DNA from: Flavobacterium suaedae
Lineage (GTDB): Bacteria > Bacteroidota > Bacteroidia > Flavobacteriales > Flavobacteriaceae
Assembly: GCF_014642915.1 (NCBI RefSeq)
Contig: NZ_BMJE01000002.1
Location: 124,001 to 188,000 of the forward strand
Direction: 5' to 3'
Length of the DNA stretch: 64,000 nucleotides
Positions within the stretch are counted from its first letter, which is position 1, and the number at the start of each line of letters is the position of its first letter. The notes beneath the pieces were generated by a model that saw only the letters and a program-made list of their open reading frames with translations, was not told where the DNA came from and did no database searches. Shown here piece after piece: positions 35,631 to 45,687 of the stretch. The position numbers and the translations under genes were made by a program.

Positions 35631-38600
35631 TTATTGGTTTTCGCGCCCAAACCTGCTGAGTTTTTGATTATGACGATTGAATATTTCTCTTTGCTTGTTA
35701 TAAAGTTCAGTATCGTTGTTTTCCTGTATTACGAAGAGTAAGCTTCTGTAACTTTCTATATCTTTAATTATGGTGTACTGTAAACCATTTTGTACAGATG
35801 CTTTTAAAGAAACATAATACGTTAAACTTTCTTGGTATTTACCCGCCAGTTTTAGTGCAAGGGTTCTTGCTTTTTCTTTTTCTCCGGCTTTATAATAGCC
35901 GTTTACAAAAGGTTCTTCGATAAAATATGTTCTGTATGCTTCAACTGGTAAGTTCTCTAAAGCTAAATCCATAATACGGACTGCTTTCTCCATTTCTCCT
36001 TTTTCAATTAGGGAATCAGAAAGGCGCGCCAGATTTCTTTTAAAGTACACCCCTGTTCGTCGGGTTTGCGGGTCGTGGTAAATATCGTTGTCTTTGCTGT
36101 TACCCCAATCCCATTTCATTACGGTATCATACATTTTTTCGGAATATACCATGCCTAAATCAAAAGGTGCATCTTCATCAGGGGTAGTTTTAACGGGTAC
36201 AAGCCTGTATGTCATTCCTTCCAGTTGCAAGTAATCTTCCAGCCAAACAAAATAATCATCTTCCGGGCTGCCTCCTGTAAAATATATTGGTCGCTCCCAG
36301 TTGTTGTTTGCCAGTATATCCAGCATAATAAGGTTATGCTTGTATAGTACATCCGGTAAGTCAATATCTATATAAGGAACAATTTTGTCATAATATTGTG
36401 GAGGTACAATCTTATTTTTAATCACTTTTTCCTTGTCTACAGGAATACGTATTTTATTAGTAGGGTAGTAGTGTACCCTGTGCCCATTGTTTAATTCTAC
36501 AGTAGCACGGTCATCATCTAAAGAAAGAAAGGCTATAAAATCTTTAATATCCATTCTATCCTCTGTTTTTGGGTTGTACAGCATGTAATCACGCGTACCG
36601 GCTCTGTATTGGTCGTGCATTAAAGAAATAGGTAGTGGGGTAGAGTCATACGCCTGTCGCTTCATTTGGTCGATATACCAATCAGCAGGCAGGTAAGTAG
36701 TACAGGCTACCCGAACATCAGTTCTGTATTCTTCTATCTCCTGAGTGTACCATAATGGGAAAGTATCATTATCTCCTACGGTAAATAATATGGAGTTAGG
36801 CTCACAAGAATCAAGATATGCTTTAGCTGTTGCCAATGCAGTATAACGCCCTGAACGATCGTGGTCGTTCCAGTTTTCTTTTGCTATTACTACCGGGGCA
36901 GAAAGTAAAGTTACTACCAGTACAGCAGGAATTACTATTTTAGGTTGAATATATTTTTTTAAAAATTCGTATATAGCGTATACCCCGAAACCAATCCACA
37001 GTGCAAATACATAGAAAGAACCTACCATTACATAATCTCTTTCGCGAACTTCGAAAGGGCTTTCGTTCAGGAATATTTTTATAGCGATGCTGGTAAAGAG
37101 AAATAGCGTTAGTAATACATAAAAACTTTTCCAGTCTTTTTTAGCATGATACGCTAAACCAATTAGCCCCAATAGTAAAGGAAGGAGGTAATAGGTGTTT
37201 CGCCCTTTATTGGTAAGCATATCACTAGATAGTTTCTCCTGATTGCCTAAACGCATTTCATCTAAAGGTTTAATGCCGCTTATCCAGTTTCCGTTCAGCA
37301 TATCGTCTTTACCTTGTATGTCGTTTTGTTTACCTGCAAAATTCCACATAAAGTAACGCCAGTACATATAACCAAACTGGTAACTGAACATAAATTTTAG
37401 ATTTTGCGTCAGCGTTAGCTTATCTACAATTAAGTATTGACTATAGCTTTTTAAAAAGCCGTTGTACTCCTCATTACCAACTTCACCTTTGTTGTATGCC
37501 GATTTAAAATCAGTAATTATGTTTTGTAATTGGTTTTTCAGTTGGTTTGCAGCAATAGCAGTGTCTTCAGGACTCAATTGCGAAACATTTACGCCATAAT
37601 ATGGTAGCTCTTTTTCAAAGTTGTAGTTAGGGTTAATTTTAAATTCGGGCGCGCCGGCATACGCCATATAGTTGGCTGCATGTTTATCTTTTGTCATCCT
37701 TGGTAAAAAGCCGTTGTGCTTTTCATCAAAATTTTGCTTCTCGTTTTTATAATTATTGATGATTACATATTTACCTGTTTTATAATCACGTTCATAATTG
37801 GGTTTACCATCTATATATGGAGTGTCCTCATCCAGTCCTGCATAAGCCTGTGTATACATAGGTCCGTAAAATACTTTTTGTTCAGGATATTGCTCTCTGT
37901 TATAATACGCTAAAAGGTCGGCTGCATCAGTAGGCGGGTTCTCGTTTATAGTAACGTTAGCATTTGCTCTTATAGGCAGCATCATCCATGATGAGAATCC
38001 CATAAAAATAAATAGCAGGCATAAGATAGCGGTGTTGTATAAGGGGAACTGTTTTTTTCGGGTGTAGCGTATTCCTAACCAAAATAGTGCGGTAACTGCT
38101 ATAAACATAAATACAGTACCGGAATTAAAAGGCAGGTTCAAGCTATTTACGGCGAATATTTCTGTTTTTGCAAACAATACCATAGTGTATGGTAACAGAA
38201 ACATGAATATAAATAGTAATACAGCTACAATACTAATATTCGCAATAATAAAGTTTTTAAGGGTAACTGTTTTGTAGTTTTTAAAGTAGTATATAAGCCC
38301 TATTGAAGGGATAGTTAACAATGCTAAAAAATGCACCCCAAAAGATAGTCCCACTAATAATGAGATTAGTAAAAGCCATTTATTGCCTCGTGGTTTATGC
38401 ATATCTTCTCCCCAGCGTAGCCCTGCCCATAACAGCATAGCTATAAATAGAGAAGCCATGGCATAAACCTCTGCTTCGGTGGCGTTAAACCAAAAACTAT
38501 CTGTAAATATAAAAGTTAGTGAACCTATTGCAGCACTACCCAGTACCATGATAGTGTTTTGTTTGTTGAGTTCGGAGAATCGGGATATTATGTTTTTTAA

Positions 38601-38906
38601 TAAAAGTGTTAACGACCAAAACATAAAAAGTATGGTAAAAGCTGCTGAAACTACCGATACCATATTGACCATAAAAGCAATATTCTCCTTACCGGAAGCG
38701 AACATGGCAAAAAATGCACCTGTTAACTGGTATAAAGGTGCTCCCGGCGGATGCCCAACTTGTAGTTTTGCCGAAGTGGAAATATACTCTCCGCTATCCC
38801 AAAAGCTAACGGTAGGTTCTACAGTTATTGTGTAAACAATTAAGGCGATAAAAAAAATTATCCAGCCAAGTAATATGTTCCATTTTTTAAAGTCAAGTTG
38901 ATACAT
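35631..38906 (-). CDS. DUF2723/GT117-like integral membrane glycosyltransferase-type protein 2
   Basis: This 1091-residue paralog of the following gene has the same layout throughout: TVEPTVSFWDSGEYISTSAK and VGHPPGAPLY near the N-terminus, about a dozen membrane helices, LFTVGDNDTFPLWY in the middle, and a helical repeat-rich C-terminus ending RFGREN. The two chains look alike over their entire length, indicating a tandem duplication old enough for many substitutions. Probable role is glycosylation of envelope or exported proteins, by analogy with DUF2723/TMEM260 proteins. Such tandem pairs may differ in sugar or acceptor specificity. Confidence 0.83.
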   Translation of the reverse strand: MYQLDFKKWNILLGWIIFFIALIVYTITVEPTVSFWDSGEYISTSAKLQVGHPPGAPLYQLTGAFFAMFASGKENIAFMVNMVSVVSAAFTILFMFWSLTLLLKNIISRFSELNKQNTIMVLGSAAIGSLTFIFTDSFWFNATEAEVYAMASLFIAMLLWAGLRWGEDMHKPRGNKWLLLISLLVGLSFGVHFLALLTIPSIGLIYYFKNYKTVTLKNFIIANISIVAVLLFIFMFLLPYTMVLFAKTEIFAVNSLNLPFNSGTVFMFIAVTALFWLGIRYTRKKQFPLYNTAILCLLFIFMGFSSWMMLPIRANANVTINENPPTDAADLLAYYNREQYPEQKVFYGPMYTQAYAGLDEDTPYIDGKPNYERDYKTGKYVIINNYKNEKQNFDEKHNGFLPRMTKDKHAANYMAYAGAPEFKINPNYNFEKELPYYGVNVSQLSPEDTAIAANQLKNQLQNIITDFKSAYNKGEVGNEEYNGFLKSYSQYLIVDKLTLTQNLKFMFSYQFGYMYWRYFMWNFAGKQNDIQGKDDMLNGNWISGIKPLDEMRLGNQEKLSSDMLTNKGRNTYYLLPLLLGLIGLAYHAKKDWKSFYVLLTLFLFTSIAIKIFLNESPFEVRERDYVMVGSFYVFALWIGFGVYAIYEFLKKYIQPKIVIPAVLVVTLLSAPVVIAKENWNDHDRSGRYTALATAKAYLDSCEPNSILFTVGDNDTFPLWYTQEIEEYRTDVRVACTTYLPADWYIDQMKRQAYDSTPLPISLMHDQYRAGTRDYMLYNPKTEDRMDIKDFIAFLSLDDDRATVELNNGHRVHYYPTNKIRIPVDKEKVIKNKIVPPQYYDKIVPYIDIDLPDVLYKHNLIMLDILANNNWERPIYFTGGSPEDDYFVWLEDYLQLEGMTYRLVPVKTTPDEDAPFDLGMVYSEKMYDTVMKWDWGNSKDNDIYHDPQTRRTGVYFKRNLARLSDSLIEKGEMEKAVRIMDLALENLPVEAYRTYFIEEPFVNGYYKAGEKEKARTLALKLAGKYQESLTYYVSLKASVQNGLQYTIIKDIESYRSLLFVIQENNDTELYNKQREIFNRHNQKLSRFGRENQ

Positions 38907-39025
38907 ACGTTGTCTTTTAGGTAGTTAAGTGGTATTGTAAAAATAAGTGTTATTTCTTACAGAACGGTAAAAAACATTTTTTCATATTTTTTTGTTTTAA
39001 AAATTTGCACAAAAGAAATTATGTG

Positions 39026-39033
39026 TTACATTT
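39026..39033 (+). promoter_or_regulatory. -7 element of tRNA-Gln
   Basis: TACATTTG (within TGTTACATTTGC) matches TAnnTTTG, about 20 bp before tRNA-Gln. Confidence 0.6.
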
Positions 39034-39053
39034 GCACCCGCAAACAAGAAGTT

Positions 39054-39125
39054 TGGCCTATGGTGTAATCGGTAACACAGCTGATTTTGGTTCAGTCGTT
39101 CTAGGTTCGAGTCCTAGTAGGCCAA
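39054..39125 (+). tRNA. tRNA-Gln(TTG), canonical
   Basis: Acceptor TGGCCTA/TAGGCCA, D loop with GG (AATCGGTA), anticodon arm GCTGA-TTTTGGT-TCAGT (TTG), T arm CTAGG-TTCGAGT-CCTAG. All invariant bases are present. It is the housekeeping counterpart of the divergent tRNA-Gln at 8464. CCA is not encoded. Confidence 0.93.
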
Positions 39126-39126
39126 C

Positions 39127-39159
39127 AAAAAAAGCCTCTCAATTTTGAGAGGCTTTTTT
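39127..39159 (+). terminator. Terminator of tRNA-Gln
   Basis: AAAAAGCCTCTCAA pairs with TTGAGAGGCTTTTT, giving a long stem ending in a T run directly after the tRNA. Confidence 0.88.
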
Positions 39160-39226
39160 ATTTGAAATAATTAGAATTTATATAATTCTGTATTAACCGG
39201 ATGAGTTTGTAATTGTATAGCAATAA

Positions 39227-39255
39227 AAAACTCCTGATAAGCTATCAGGAGTTTT
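39227..39255. terminator. Terminator downstream of the universal stress gene
   Basis: AAAACTCCTGATA-AGC-TATCAGGAGTTTT is a 13-bp stem. Its minus-strand T run terminates the stress gene that ends at 39282. Confidence 0.8.
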
Positions 39256-39281
39256 GCTTTTTAGAGTATATTTTTAAAAAA

Positions 39282-40106
39282 TTATATTTTAAAAGTAACA
39301 ACCGGTCTTACAGAGTGGTTTACTAAATCCTCACTTATGCTTCCGTTAAAGAAGTGAGCAAGACCTTGTCTTCCGTGTGTACACATCCCTATAATGTCTG
39401 CATCAATGCTATTGGCAAAGTGTAAAATACCTTTTTCAACATTTACATCATTGTAAATATGTGTCTTCATATTATTAATGTTGAAACCTAAAGCAAACTC
39501 ATGCATTAACTTTTCAGCAGCATGGGTTGATTTAAAATCATTAGGAGTGTTAATGTAAACTAAGTTTAATTCCATGTCAAAGCTGTTTACAAAGTCTACA
39601 ACTTTTTCAAAAGGTTTCTTTATTTCGTTGGAGAAGTCAGATGCAAAAACAAATTTTTGTGGCGCAAACTCTCCTTCTTCTTTTTTAATTACTAATACAG
39701 GTATGTCAGATGTTCTTACAACTTTTTCTGTGTTAGAACCTATAAACATTTCTTTAAAACCACTGGCGCCATGAGAACCCATAACAACTAGGTCTATGTC
39801 ATGTTGCTTACTGTGCTTAATAATACCGCTAAAAGCTTTTTCAAACTGTACAGCTTCTGTTACAGGTATACCGTCTAAGTAAGGAGCGTTTTTTATTTCC
39901 TCAAAACGTTCGTGCGATTTTTGCATAAAGAACATTATTTCAGGAACATCACTACCTTTTTCTATTGCATCACTTTCCTGAGAAGGGAGTTCAAGCATGT
40001 TAAGTAGGTATATCTCTCCGTTGTTTTTACGTGCTATTTGTGCAGCAACTTTTAAAGCATATTCAGCGTGGTCAGAAAAATCTGTCGGAACTAGAATTTT
40101 TTTCAT
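39282..40106 (-). CDS. Universal stress protein, tandem UspA domains
   Basis: The 274-residue protein is two UspA domains in a row. The first (1-145) starts KKILVPTDFSDHAEYALKVA and ends with the ATP-binding-type loop VMGSHGASGFKEMFIGSNTEKVVRTSDIPVLVIK, which has the G-2x-G-9x-G(S/T) pattern. The second (150-274) is more degenerate in its first half but ends with CTHGRQGLAHFFNGSISEDLVNHSVRPVVT, which also keeps the nucleotide-binding shape. These cytosolic proteins respond to stress or growth arrest. It is monocistronic and divergent from rimP. Confidence 0.93.
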   Translation of the reverse strand: MKKILVPTDFSDHAEYALKVAAQIARKNNGEIYLLNMLELPSQESDAIEKGSDVPEIMFFMQKSHERFEEIKNAPYLDGIPVTEAVQFEKAFSGIIKHSKQHDIDLVVMGSHGASGFKEMFIGSNTEKVVRTSDIPVLVIKKEEGEFAPQKFVFASDFSNEIKKPFEKVVDFVNSFDMELNLVYINTPNDFKSTHAAEKLMHEFALGFNINNMKTHIYNDVNVEKGILHFANSIDADIIGMCTHGRQGLAHFFNGSISEDLVNHSVRPVVTFKI

Positions 40107-40213
40107 AGTGTCGTGTTAGATGATATTAACAAGTTTATGTTTAATTTAACATTATAAAAGTAGGAATTAATTTTACATTATCCAATGATTTTCAATATAT
40201 AAAAAATATTCCT

Positions 40214-40221
40214 TATATTTG
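40214..40221 (+). promoter_or_regulatory. -7 element of the rimP-nusA-infB operon
   Basis: TATATTTG matches TAnnTTTG exactly; transcription would start near 40227, giving a leader of about 58 nt. Confidence 0.6.
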
Positions 40222-40284
40222 CGCGGTTATTTAATGGGAAAATAAATAATGAGGGGGCTTTAGTCCCCTCTTTTTATACTGAAT

Positions 40285-40752
40285 ATGACATTTAAACAAA
40301 AAGTAGAGAATTTACTTGAAGAGGCGCTTAATGAGCGTCCTGAGCTATTTCTAATCAATCTTGATATTTCAGAATCGAATAAGATACTGGTTACAATTGA
40401 TGGGGATAACGGAGTGAATTTACAGGATTGTATTGATGTAAGCCGTGCTATAGAGCATAACTTAGACAGGGAAGAGGAAGATTTTTCTCTCGAGGTTGCT
40501 TCGGCAGGCGCCACAAGCCCGCTTACTAAAGTAAGGCAGTATAAGAAAAACGAAGGCAGAAAGCTAAAAGTTACTACGAATGAAGGGGAAGTTACCGAAG
40601 GAGAGTTAACTGAAGCTAATGAAGATGTTATAGTGTTGGAGTGGAAAGCCCGCGAACCAAAAAAAGTAGGAAAAGGTAAAGAAACTGTACAAAAAAGGGC
40701 TGAAATAGCTTATGCCGATATAAAGGAAGCAGTTGTTGTAATAAAATTTTAA
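40285..40752 (+). CDS. rimP: Ribosome maturation factor RimP
   Basis: The 155-residue protein needed for 30S subunit maturation has the RimP N-terminal domain (1-80, with [23 protein letters not shown] and [12 protein letters not shown], the latter matching the usual LEVSSPG motif) and a smaller Sm-like C-terminal domain ([15 protein letters not shown] and following). It is the first gene of the classic rimP-nusA-infB operon, 17 bp before nusA. Confidence 0.93.
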   Translation: MTFKQKVENLLEEALNERPELFLINLDISESNKILVTIDGDNGVNLQDCIDVSRAIEHNLDREEEDFSLEVASAGATSPLTKVRQYKKNEGRKLKVTTNEGEVTEGELTEANEDVIVLEWKAREPKKVGKGKETVQKRAEIAYADIKEAVVVIKF

Positions 40753-40769
40753 ATTAAAGATACGTTGGT

Positions 40770-42008
40770 ATGGAAAATATCGCATTAATAGAATCATTTT
40801 CGGAGTTTAAGGATGACAAGCTGATAGATCGTGTTACGCTGATGGCGATACTGGAGGATGTGTTTAGAAATGCTTTGAAGAAAAAGTATGGTTCTGATGA
40901 TAATTTTGATATCATTATAAACCCTGATAAAGGGGATATGGAGATATGGAGAAACAGGGTTGTTGTAAATGACGGTGAGGTAGAAGATTCTAACCAGGAA
41001 ATATCTTTAACAGAAGCACGTAAAATAGAGCCTGACTTTGAAGTAGGAGAAGATGTTTCGGAAGAGGTTAAACTTATACAATTGGGTAGAAGAGCTATAT
41101 TAGCACTACGTCAAAACCTTATCTCTAAAATACATGAGCATGATAACACCAACCTTTATAAACAATTTAAAGATATAATTGGTGATATTTATACTGCTGA
41201 AGTGCACCATGTTCGCCCAAAAGCTGTAATTTTGGTGGATGATGAAGGAAATGAAATTATTTTACCTAAAGACAAGCAAATTCCTTCTGATTTTTTCAGG
41301 AAAGGAGATAATGTTCGTGGGATTATAGAAAGTGTTGAGCTTAAAGGTAATAAGCCGCAAATTATAATGTCGAGAACATCTGAGAAATTCCTTGAAAAAC
41401 TGTTTGAACAAGAAATTCCTGAAGTGTTTGACGGTCTTATAACCGTTAGAAAAGTAGTAAGAATGCCTGGCGATAAAGCAAAAGTTGCTGTAGATTCTTA
41501 TGATGACAGAATTGACCCTGTAGGGGCTTGTGTAGGTATGAAAGGTTCTCGTATTCACGGTATTGTTCGTGAGTTGGGTAACGAAAATATAGACGTTATT
41601 AACTATACAACAAATACTCAACTGTACATATCAAGAGCGCTTAGTCCTGCAAAAATATCATCAATAAAAATTGATGAAGAAAATAAAAAAGCAGAAGTGT
41701 TCCTTAAGCTTGAAGAGGTTTCTAAAGCTATAGGTCGCGGAGGTCACAATATTAAACTTGCAGGCTATTTAACAGGTTATGACCTTGATGTAATACGTGA
41801 AGGTAATCCGGAAGAAGAGGATGTAGAACTAAAAGAATTCTCTGACGAAATAGAAAGCTGGGTTATTGAAGAGTTTGCAAAAATAGGTTTAGATACCGCA
41901 AGAAGCGTACTTAAAGAAGAAGTAGAAGATCTTGTAAGAAGAACTGACCTTGAAGAGGAAACTATTCTTGAAGTGAGAAGAATACTTAAAGAAGAGTTTG
42001 AAGACTAA
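40770..42008 (+). CDS. nusA: Transcription termination/antitermination factor NusA
   Basis: The 412-residue protein starts with the NusA N-terminal domain (1-125, ending ARRAILALRQNLISKI-like sequence), then an S1 domain (about 135-200) and two KH domains (about 230-365) marked by GACVGMKGSRIHGIVRELGNE and GRGGHNIKLAGYLTGYDLDV. It binds RNA polymerase and nascent RNA and modulates pausing and termination. It ends after a short acidic tail and lacks the C-terminal acidic repeats of proteobacterial NusA, as usual in this phylum. Confidence 0.95.
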   Translation: MENIALIESFSEFKDDKLIDRVTLMAILEDVFRNALKKKYGSDDNFDIIINPDKGDMEIWRNRVVVNDGEVEDSNQEISLTEARKIEPDFEVGEDVSEEVKLIQLGRRAILALRQNLISKIHEHDNTNLYKQFKDIIGDIYTAEVHHVRPKAVILVDDEGNEIILPKDKQIPSDFFRKGDNVRGIIESVELKGNKPQIIMSRTSEKFLEKLFEQEIPEVFDGLITVRKVVRMPGDKAKVAVDSYDDRIDPVGACVGMKGSRIHGIVRELGNENIDVINYTTNTQLYISRALSPAKISSIKIDEENKKAEVFLKLEEVSKAIGRGGHNIKLAGYLTGYDLDVIREGNPEEEDVELKEFSDEIESWVIEEFAKIGLDTARSVLKEEVEDLVRRTDLEEETILEVRRILKEEFED

Positions 42009-42088
42009 TTTAGCGTAAAGTAAAAAAGAGTAAGTTTAACAACATAAACAACATCGCAACTAAGAGAAGATAATATTAAAAAGATTAT

Positions 42089-45016
42089 ATGTCTGGAGAA
42101 AGAGCAATAAGAATAAATAAAGTTTTAAGGGAATTAAATATTTCGCTGGACAGGGCTGTGGACTACCTGAAAGATAAAGGGTATACTATAGATGCTAGCC
42201 CTAATGCCAAGATATCCGGTGAAGAGCGCGATGTCCTTTATAATCAGTTTTCTGCTGATAAAGGGAAGAAAGAGGCTTCTCTCGAGGTAGGGGAAGAAAA
42301 AAGAAAGGAAAAAGAGGCGCTGCGTATAGCGAGAGAGCGTGAGTTGGAGGAGAAAAGAAAGCAAGAGGAGGAAAAGGAGAAATTGAGGCAACAACAGGAA
42401 GTTATTAAGGCTAAGGCGTCTTTATCGGGTCCTGTAGCTGTAGGTAAAATAGACCTTAAGAAAGATAATAAAGCTCAAGAATCATCTTCAGACACTGCTA
42501 ATAAAAAAGAAGAGGCTAAAAAGCAACCTGCTCCAGAGGTTAAAAAGCCTGAAGCGGAACAAAAGCCTAAGCAAGAGGAGAAAAAAGAGCAACCGAGTAA
42601 GGTTGTACAAGAAGCTCCAAAAGCTAAAAAGGAAGAACAGGTGGAAAACAATACCTCTGATAAGTCTGATAAAAAAGATAATCAAAAACCTGTGGCGCAA
42701 AAGCAGCCTCAAAAACAACAGCAGCAGTCTAATAAGCCTCAGCCTAATAAGCAGGAAACTCCAAAAGCAAAAACGGAGGATACTGATGTTAAAAAGGAAG
42801 GAGAGCAGACTGTTGATGACAGAATAAAGACACAGTATAAAAAACTGTCAGGAACCACCTTCACAGGTCAGACTATTGACCTTTCTAAATTTGAAAAGCC
42901 TAAGAAGAAAAAAGAGGATAACAAGAAGGAAGGTGCAAATAATAAAGGTAACAACCAACAAGGTAATAATAAGAATAAGAGAAAAAGAATTACTAAGCCT
43001 CAAGGACAAGGAGGCGGAGGTAATAACCGAGGGGGTAATAATAACGACAACAGACGCGGCAGAAATCAAAACCAAAACAGGAGACCTCAAGTTACTCCTA
43101 AGGTAGAGCCTACCGAAGAAGAAGTTAAAAACCAAATTCGTGAAACTCTGGAAAAACTTCAGGGTAAAGGGAGTAAATCCAAAGCTGCAAAATACCGTAG
43201 AGATAAAAGGGATAGTCACCGTCAGAAATCTGATGATGAACAGCGTATGCTTAGCGAAGAAAGCAAAGTGCTTAAAGTAACAGAATTTGTTACTGTAGGT
43301 GAGGTTGCTACCATGATGGATGTGCCTATTACTAAAGTTATCTCTGTGTGTATGTCTCTTGGTATTATGGTAACCATGAACCAAAGACTGGATGCGGAAA
43401 CGCTTACAATAGTTGCAGATGAATTTGGATATGAAGTAGAGTTTATAACTACCGATATAGAAGAATCTATTGAAGAAGTTGTAGACAGAGAAGAAGATTT
43501 AGAACCAAGAGCTCCTATAGTAACAGTAATGGGTCACGTTGACCACGGTAAAACATCGTTACTGGATTACATAAGGGAAGAGAATGTTATTGCAGGTGAA
43601 TCAGGAGGTATAACACAGCACATTGGTGCATATGGTGTAACACTTGAAAGCGGACAGAAAATAACGTTTTTAGATACTCCGGGTCACGAAGCCTTTACGG
43701 CGATGCGTGCTCGTGGTGCTCAGGTTACCGATATAGCTATTATTGTAATTGCTGCGGATGATGATATAATGCCACAAACAAAAGAAGCTATCAACCACGC
43801 ACAAGCAGCAGGAGTTCCTATTGTATTTGCAATTAACAAGATTGATAAGCCAACAGCTAATCCTGATAAAATTAAGGAGAAGCTGGCTGCAATGAATCTG
43901 CTTATTGAAGATTGGGGAGGTAAAATTCAGTCGCATGATATTTCTGCAAAAACAGGTATAGGAGTTAATGAACTTTTAGAAAAAGTATTGCTTGAGGCTG
44001 AAATATTAGACTTAAAAGCAAACCCTAATAAACCGGCTGTTGGTACAACGGTAGAAGCGTACCTTGATAAAGGTCGTGGTTATGTGTCTACTGTGTTAGT
44101 ACAAGGTGGTACTTTAAGAGTAGGTGACTATGTTCTTTCAGGTAAACATCATGGTAAGGTAAAAGCAATGCATGATGAGCGTGGTAAGAACATTAAAATG
44201 GCAGGTCCGTCAACACCTATATCAATACTAGGTTTAGATGGTGCACCAACCGCAGGTGATAAGTTTAACGTGTTTGAAGATGAGAAAGAAGCGAAGCAAA
44301 TTGCTGCTAAACGTACGCAGCTTCTTCGTGAACAGTCTGTAAGAACACAAAGACATATTACACTTGATGAGATTGGACGAAGAATTGCTTTAGGTGACTT
44401 TAAAGAACTTAATATAATTCTTAAAGGTGACGTGGATGGTTCAGTTGAAGCATTGTCAGATTCATTCTCTAAACTATCAACAGAAGAAATACAAATCAAT
44501 ATTATACATAAAGCAGTAGGTGCAATTACAGAGTCCGATGTACTTCTGGCTTCAGCATCTGATGCAATTATAATAGGATTTAATGTACGTCCTTCAGCAT
44601 CTGCAAGACAGTTAGCAGATAAAGAAGAAATTGATATCAGAACGTACTCAATTATTTACGCTGCGATTGATGATCTTAAAGATGCGATGGAAGGTATGTT
44701 ATCTCCTGAACTTAAAGAAGAGGTTACCGGTACTGCGGAGATTCGTGAAACGTTTAAAATATCTAAAGTTGGTACTATTGCAGGTTGTATGGTTACCGAT
44801 GGTAAGATATATCGTAACTCGAGAATTAGACTAATACGTGAAGGTGTTGTAATCTATACGGGAGAACTTTCTACTCTGAAGCGTTTTAAAGATGATGTGA
44901 AAGAAGTTTCTAAAGGTTATGACTGTGGTATGCAGATTAAAAACTATAACGACATTCAGATAAATGATGTTATAGAAGCATTCCAGGAAGTTGAAGTTAA
45001 GAAGAAATTGAAGTAA
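42089..45016 (+). CDS. infB: Translation initiation factor IF-2
   Basis: The 975-residue GTPase brings initiator tRNA to the ribosome. The N-terminal domain (1-60, [20 protein letters not shown]) is followed by a long low-complexity linker (about 70-360) rich in Lys, Glu, Gln and Asn, including an Arg/Gly/Asn-rich stretch, typical of Bacteroidota IF-2. The GTPase core has G1 GHVDHGKTS (near 482), G3 DTPGHEAF and G4 NKID. Beta-barrel domains and the C-terminal tRNA-binding domain complete it. It is the last gene of the operon and ends at a strong terminator. Confidence 0.97.
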   Translation: MSGERAIRINKVLRELNISLDRAVDYLKDKGYTIDASPNAKISGEERDVLYNQFSADKGKKEASLEVGEEKRKEKEALRIARERELEEKRKQEEEKEKLRQQQEVIKAKASLSGPVAVGKIDLKKDNKAQESSSDTANKKEEAKKQPAPEVKKPEAEQKPKQEEKKEQPSKVVQEAPKAKKEEQVENNTSDKSDKKDNQKPVAQKQPQKQQQQSNKPQPNKQETPKAKTEDTDVKKEGEQTVDDRIKTQYKKLSGTTFTGQTIDLSKFEKPKKKKEDNKKEGANNKGNNQQGNNKNKRKRITKPQGQGGGGNNRGGNNNDNRRGRNQNQNRRPQVTPKVEPTEEEVKNQIRETLEKLQGKGSKSKAAKYRRDKRDSHRQKSDDEQRMLSEESKVLKVTEFVTVGEVATMMDVPITKVISVCMSLGIMVTMNQRLDAETLTIVADEFGYEVEFITTDIEESIEEVVDREEDLEPRAPIVTVMGHVDHGKTSLLDYIREENVIAGESGGITQHIGAYGVTLESGQKITFLDTPGHEAFTAMRARGAQVTDIAIIVIAADDDIMPQTKEAINHAQAAGVPIVFAINKIDKPTANPDKIKEKLAAMNLLIEDWGGKIQSHDISAKTGIGVNELLEKVLLEAEILDLKANPNKPAVGTTVEAYLDKGRGYVSTVLVQGGTLRVGDYVLSGKHHGKVKAMHDERGKNIKMAGPSTPISILGLDGAPTAGDKFNVFEDEKEAKQIAAKRTQLLREQSVRTQRHITLDEIGRRIALGDFKELNIILKGDVDGSVEALSDSFSKLSTEEIQINIIHKAVGAITESDVLLASASDAIIIGFNVRPSASARQLADKEEIDIRTYSIIYAAIDDLKDAMEGMLSPELKEEVTGTAEIRETFKISKVGTIAGCMVTDGKIYRNSRIRLIREGVVIYTGELSTLKRFKDDVKEVSKGYDCGMQIKNYNDIQINDVIEAFQEVEVKKKLK

Positions 45017-45036
45017 TAACTTTAATTCATATAAAT

Positions 45037-45066
45037 AAAAAAGCCCGCTAAACAGCGGGCTTTTTT
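45037..45066. terminator. Bidirectional terminator after infB
   Basis: AAAAAAGCCCGCT-AAAC-AGCGGGCTTTTTT; it also serves the convergent SPOR-domain gene. Confidence 0.9.
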
Positions 45067-45084
45067 ATTATATAAAGTTCAATT

Positions 45085-45474
45085 TTATTTGTTAGGCTTT
45101 ATAAGTAGCGCATAAGGATATTTATCTCTTATTTTAGCCAGCATATTTTCAGCATCTATTCTGTTGTTAAAACTACCGGTCCATACTTTATAGCTTGTGC
45201 TTTCAAAAACAATAGTTCCGTCCATATCAGGGAACTCTTTTTTAAACTCAGCTAATGTTTTACGTGCTTTAACATTATCGCCGTAATATATCTGTACTTT
45301 ATAACGGTCATTAACAATGATTGAAGAGTTGATTTTTCTTTTTTCATTTAACAATTCGGTAAACTTCTCATCTTGTTCTATGCTAACGGTTGAATTTTGT
45401 GCTGTTATTTTACCTCCTAATGCGGTTAGGAAAAAAGCTACAAATAAAATGTTTCGATTTCTTAAAATTCTCAT
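45085..45474 (-). CDS. Exported SPOR-domain protein
   Basis: The 129-residue protein has a signal peptide (1-25, NILFVAFFLTALGGKITAQ) and a C-terminal SPOR domain (about 52-125): YKVQIYYGDNVKARKTLAEFKKEFP, VWTGSFNNRIDAENMLAKIRDKYPYA. SPOR domains bind denuded peptidoglycan glycans at division sites. It has no other domain. A minus-strand -7 element TACTTTTG lies at 45493-45500, close to the start. Confidence 0.88.
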   Translation of the reverse strand: MRILRNRNILFVAFFLTALGGKITAQNSTVSIEQDEKFTELLNEKRKINSSIIVNDRYKVQIYYGDNVKARKTLAEFKKEFPDMDGTIVFESTSYKVWTGSFNNRIDAENMLAKIRDKYPYALLIKPNK

Positions 45475-45576
45475 AATGAATAATCTTTAATGCAAAAGTA
45501 CAACATATTAATTTATCTGTGTTCTGTTAATTTATTTAGAATTGTTATAAATTGATTGTTAACATTTATTTCAGGT

Positions 45577-45605
45577 TTGAGAATGATTCATAAGTCGTAT
45601 TTTTG
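45577..45605 (+). promoter_or_regulatory. Promoter of the act-cox respiratory operon
   Basis: TTG (45577-45579), an 18-bp spacer and TATTTTTG (45598-45605) form a good Bacteroidota promoter, about 80 bp before actA. No terminator is seen until 57218, so actA through coxA may be one transcript of nearly 12 kb. Confidence 0.6.
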
Positions 45606-45687
45606 TGGGAGTTTTAAAAAAAGTATAACATTTGTCATGTTTTACATTAAAAACTATACCAAAAATAGTCGATAATCATTTTTTAAT

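Noticed and set aside
42848..43384. 178-residue minus-strand frame in infB
   Set aside because: Shadow of the low-complexity linker and adjoining part of IF-2.
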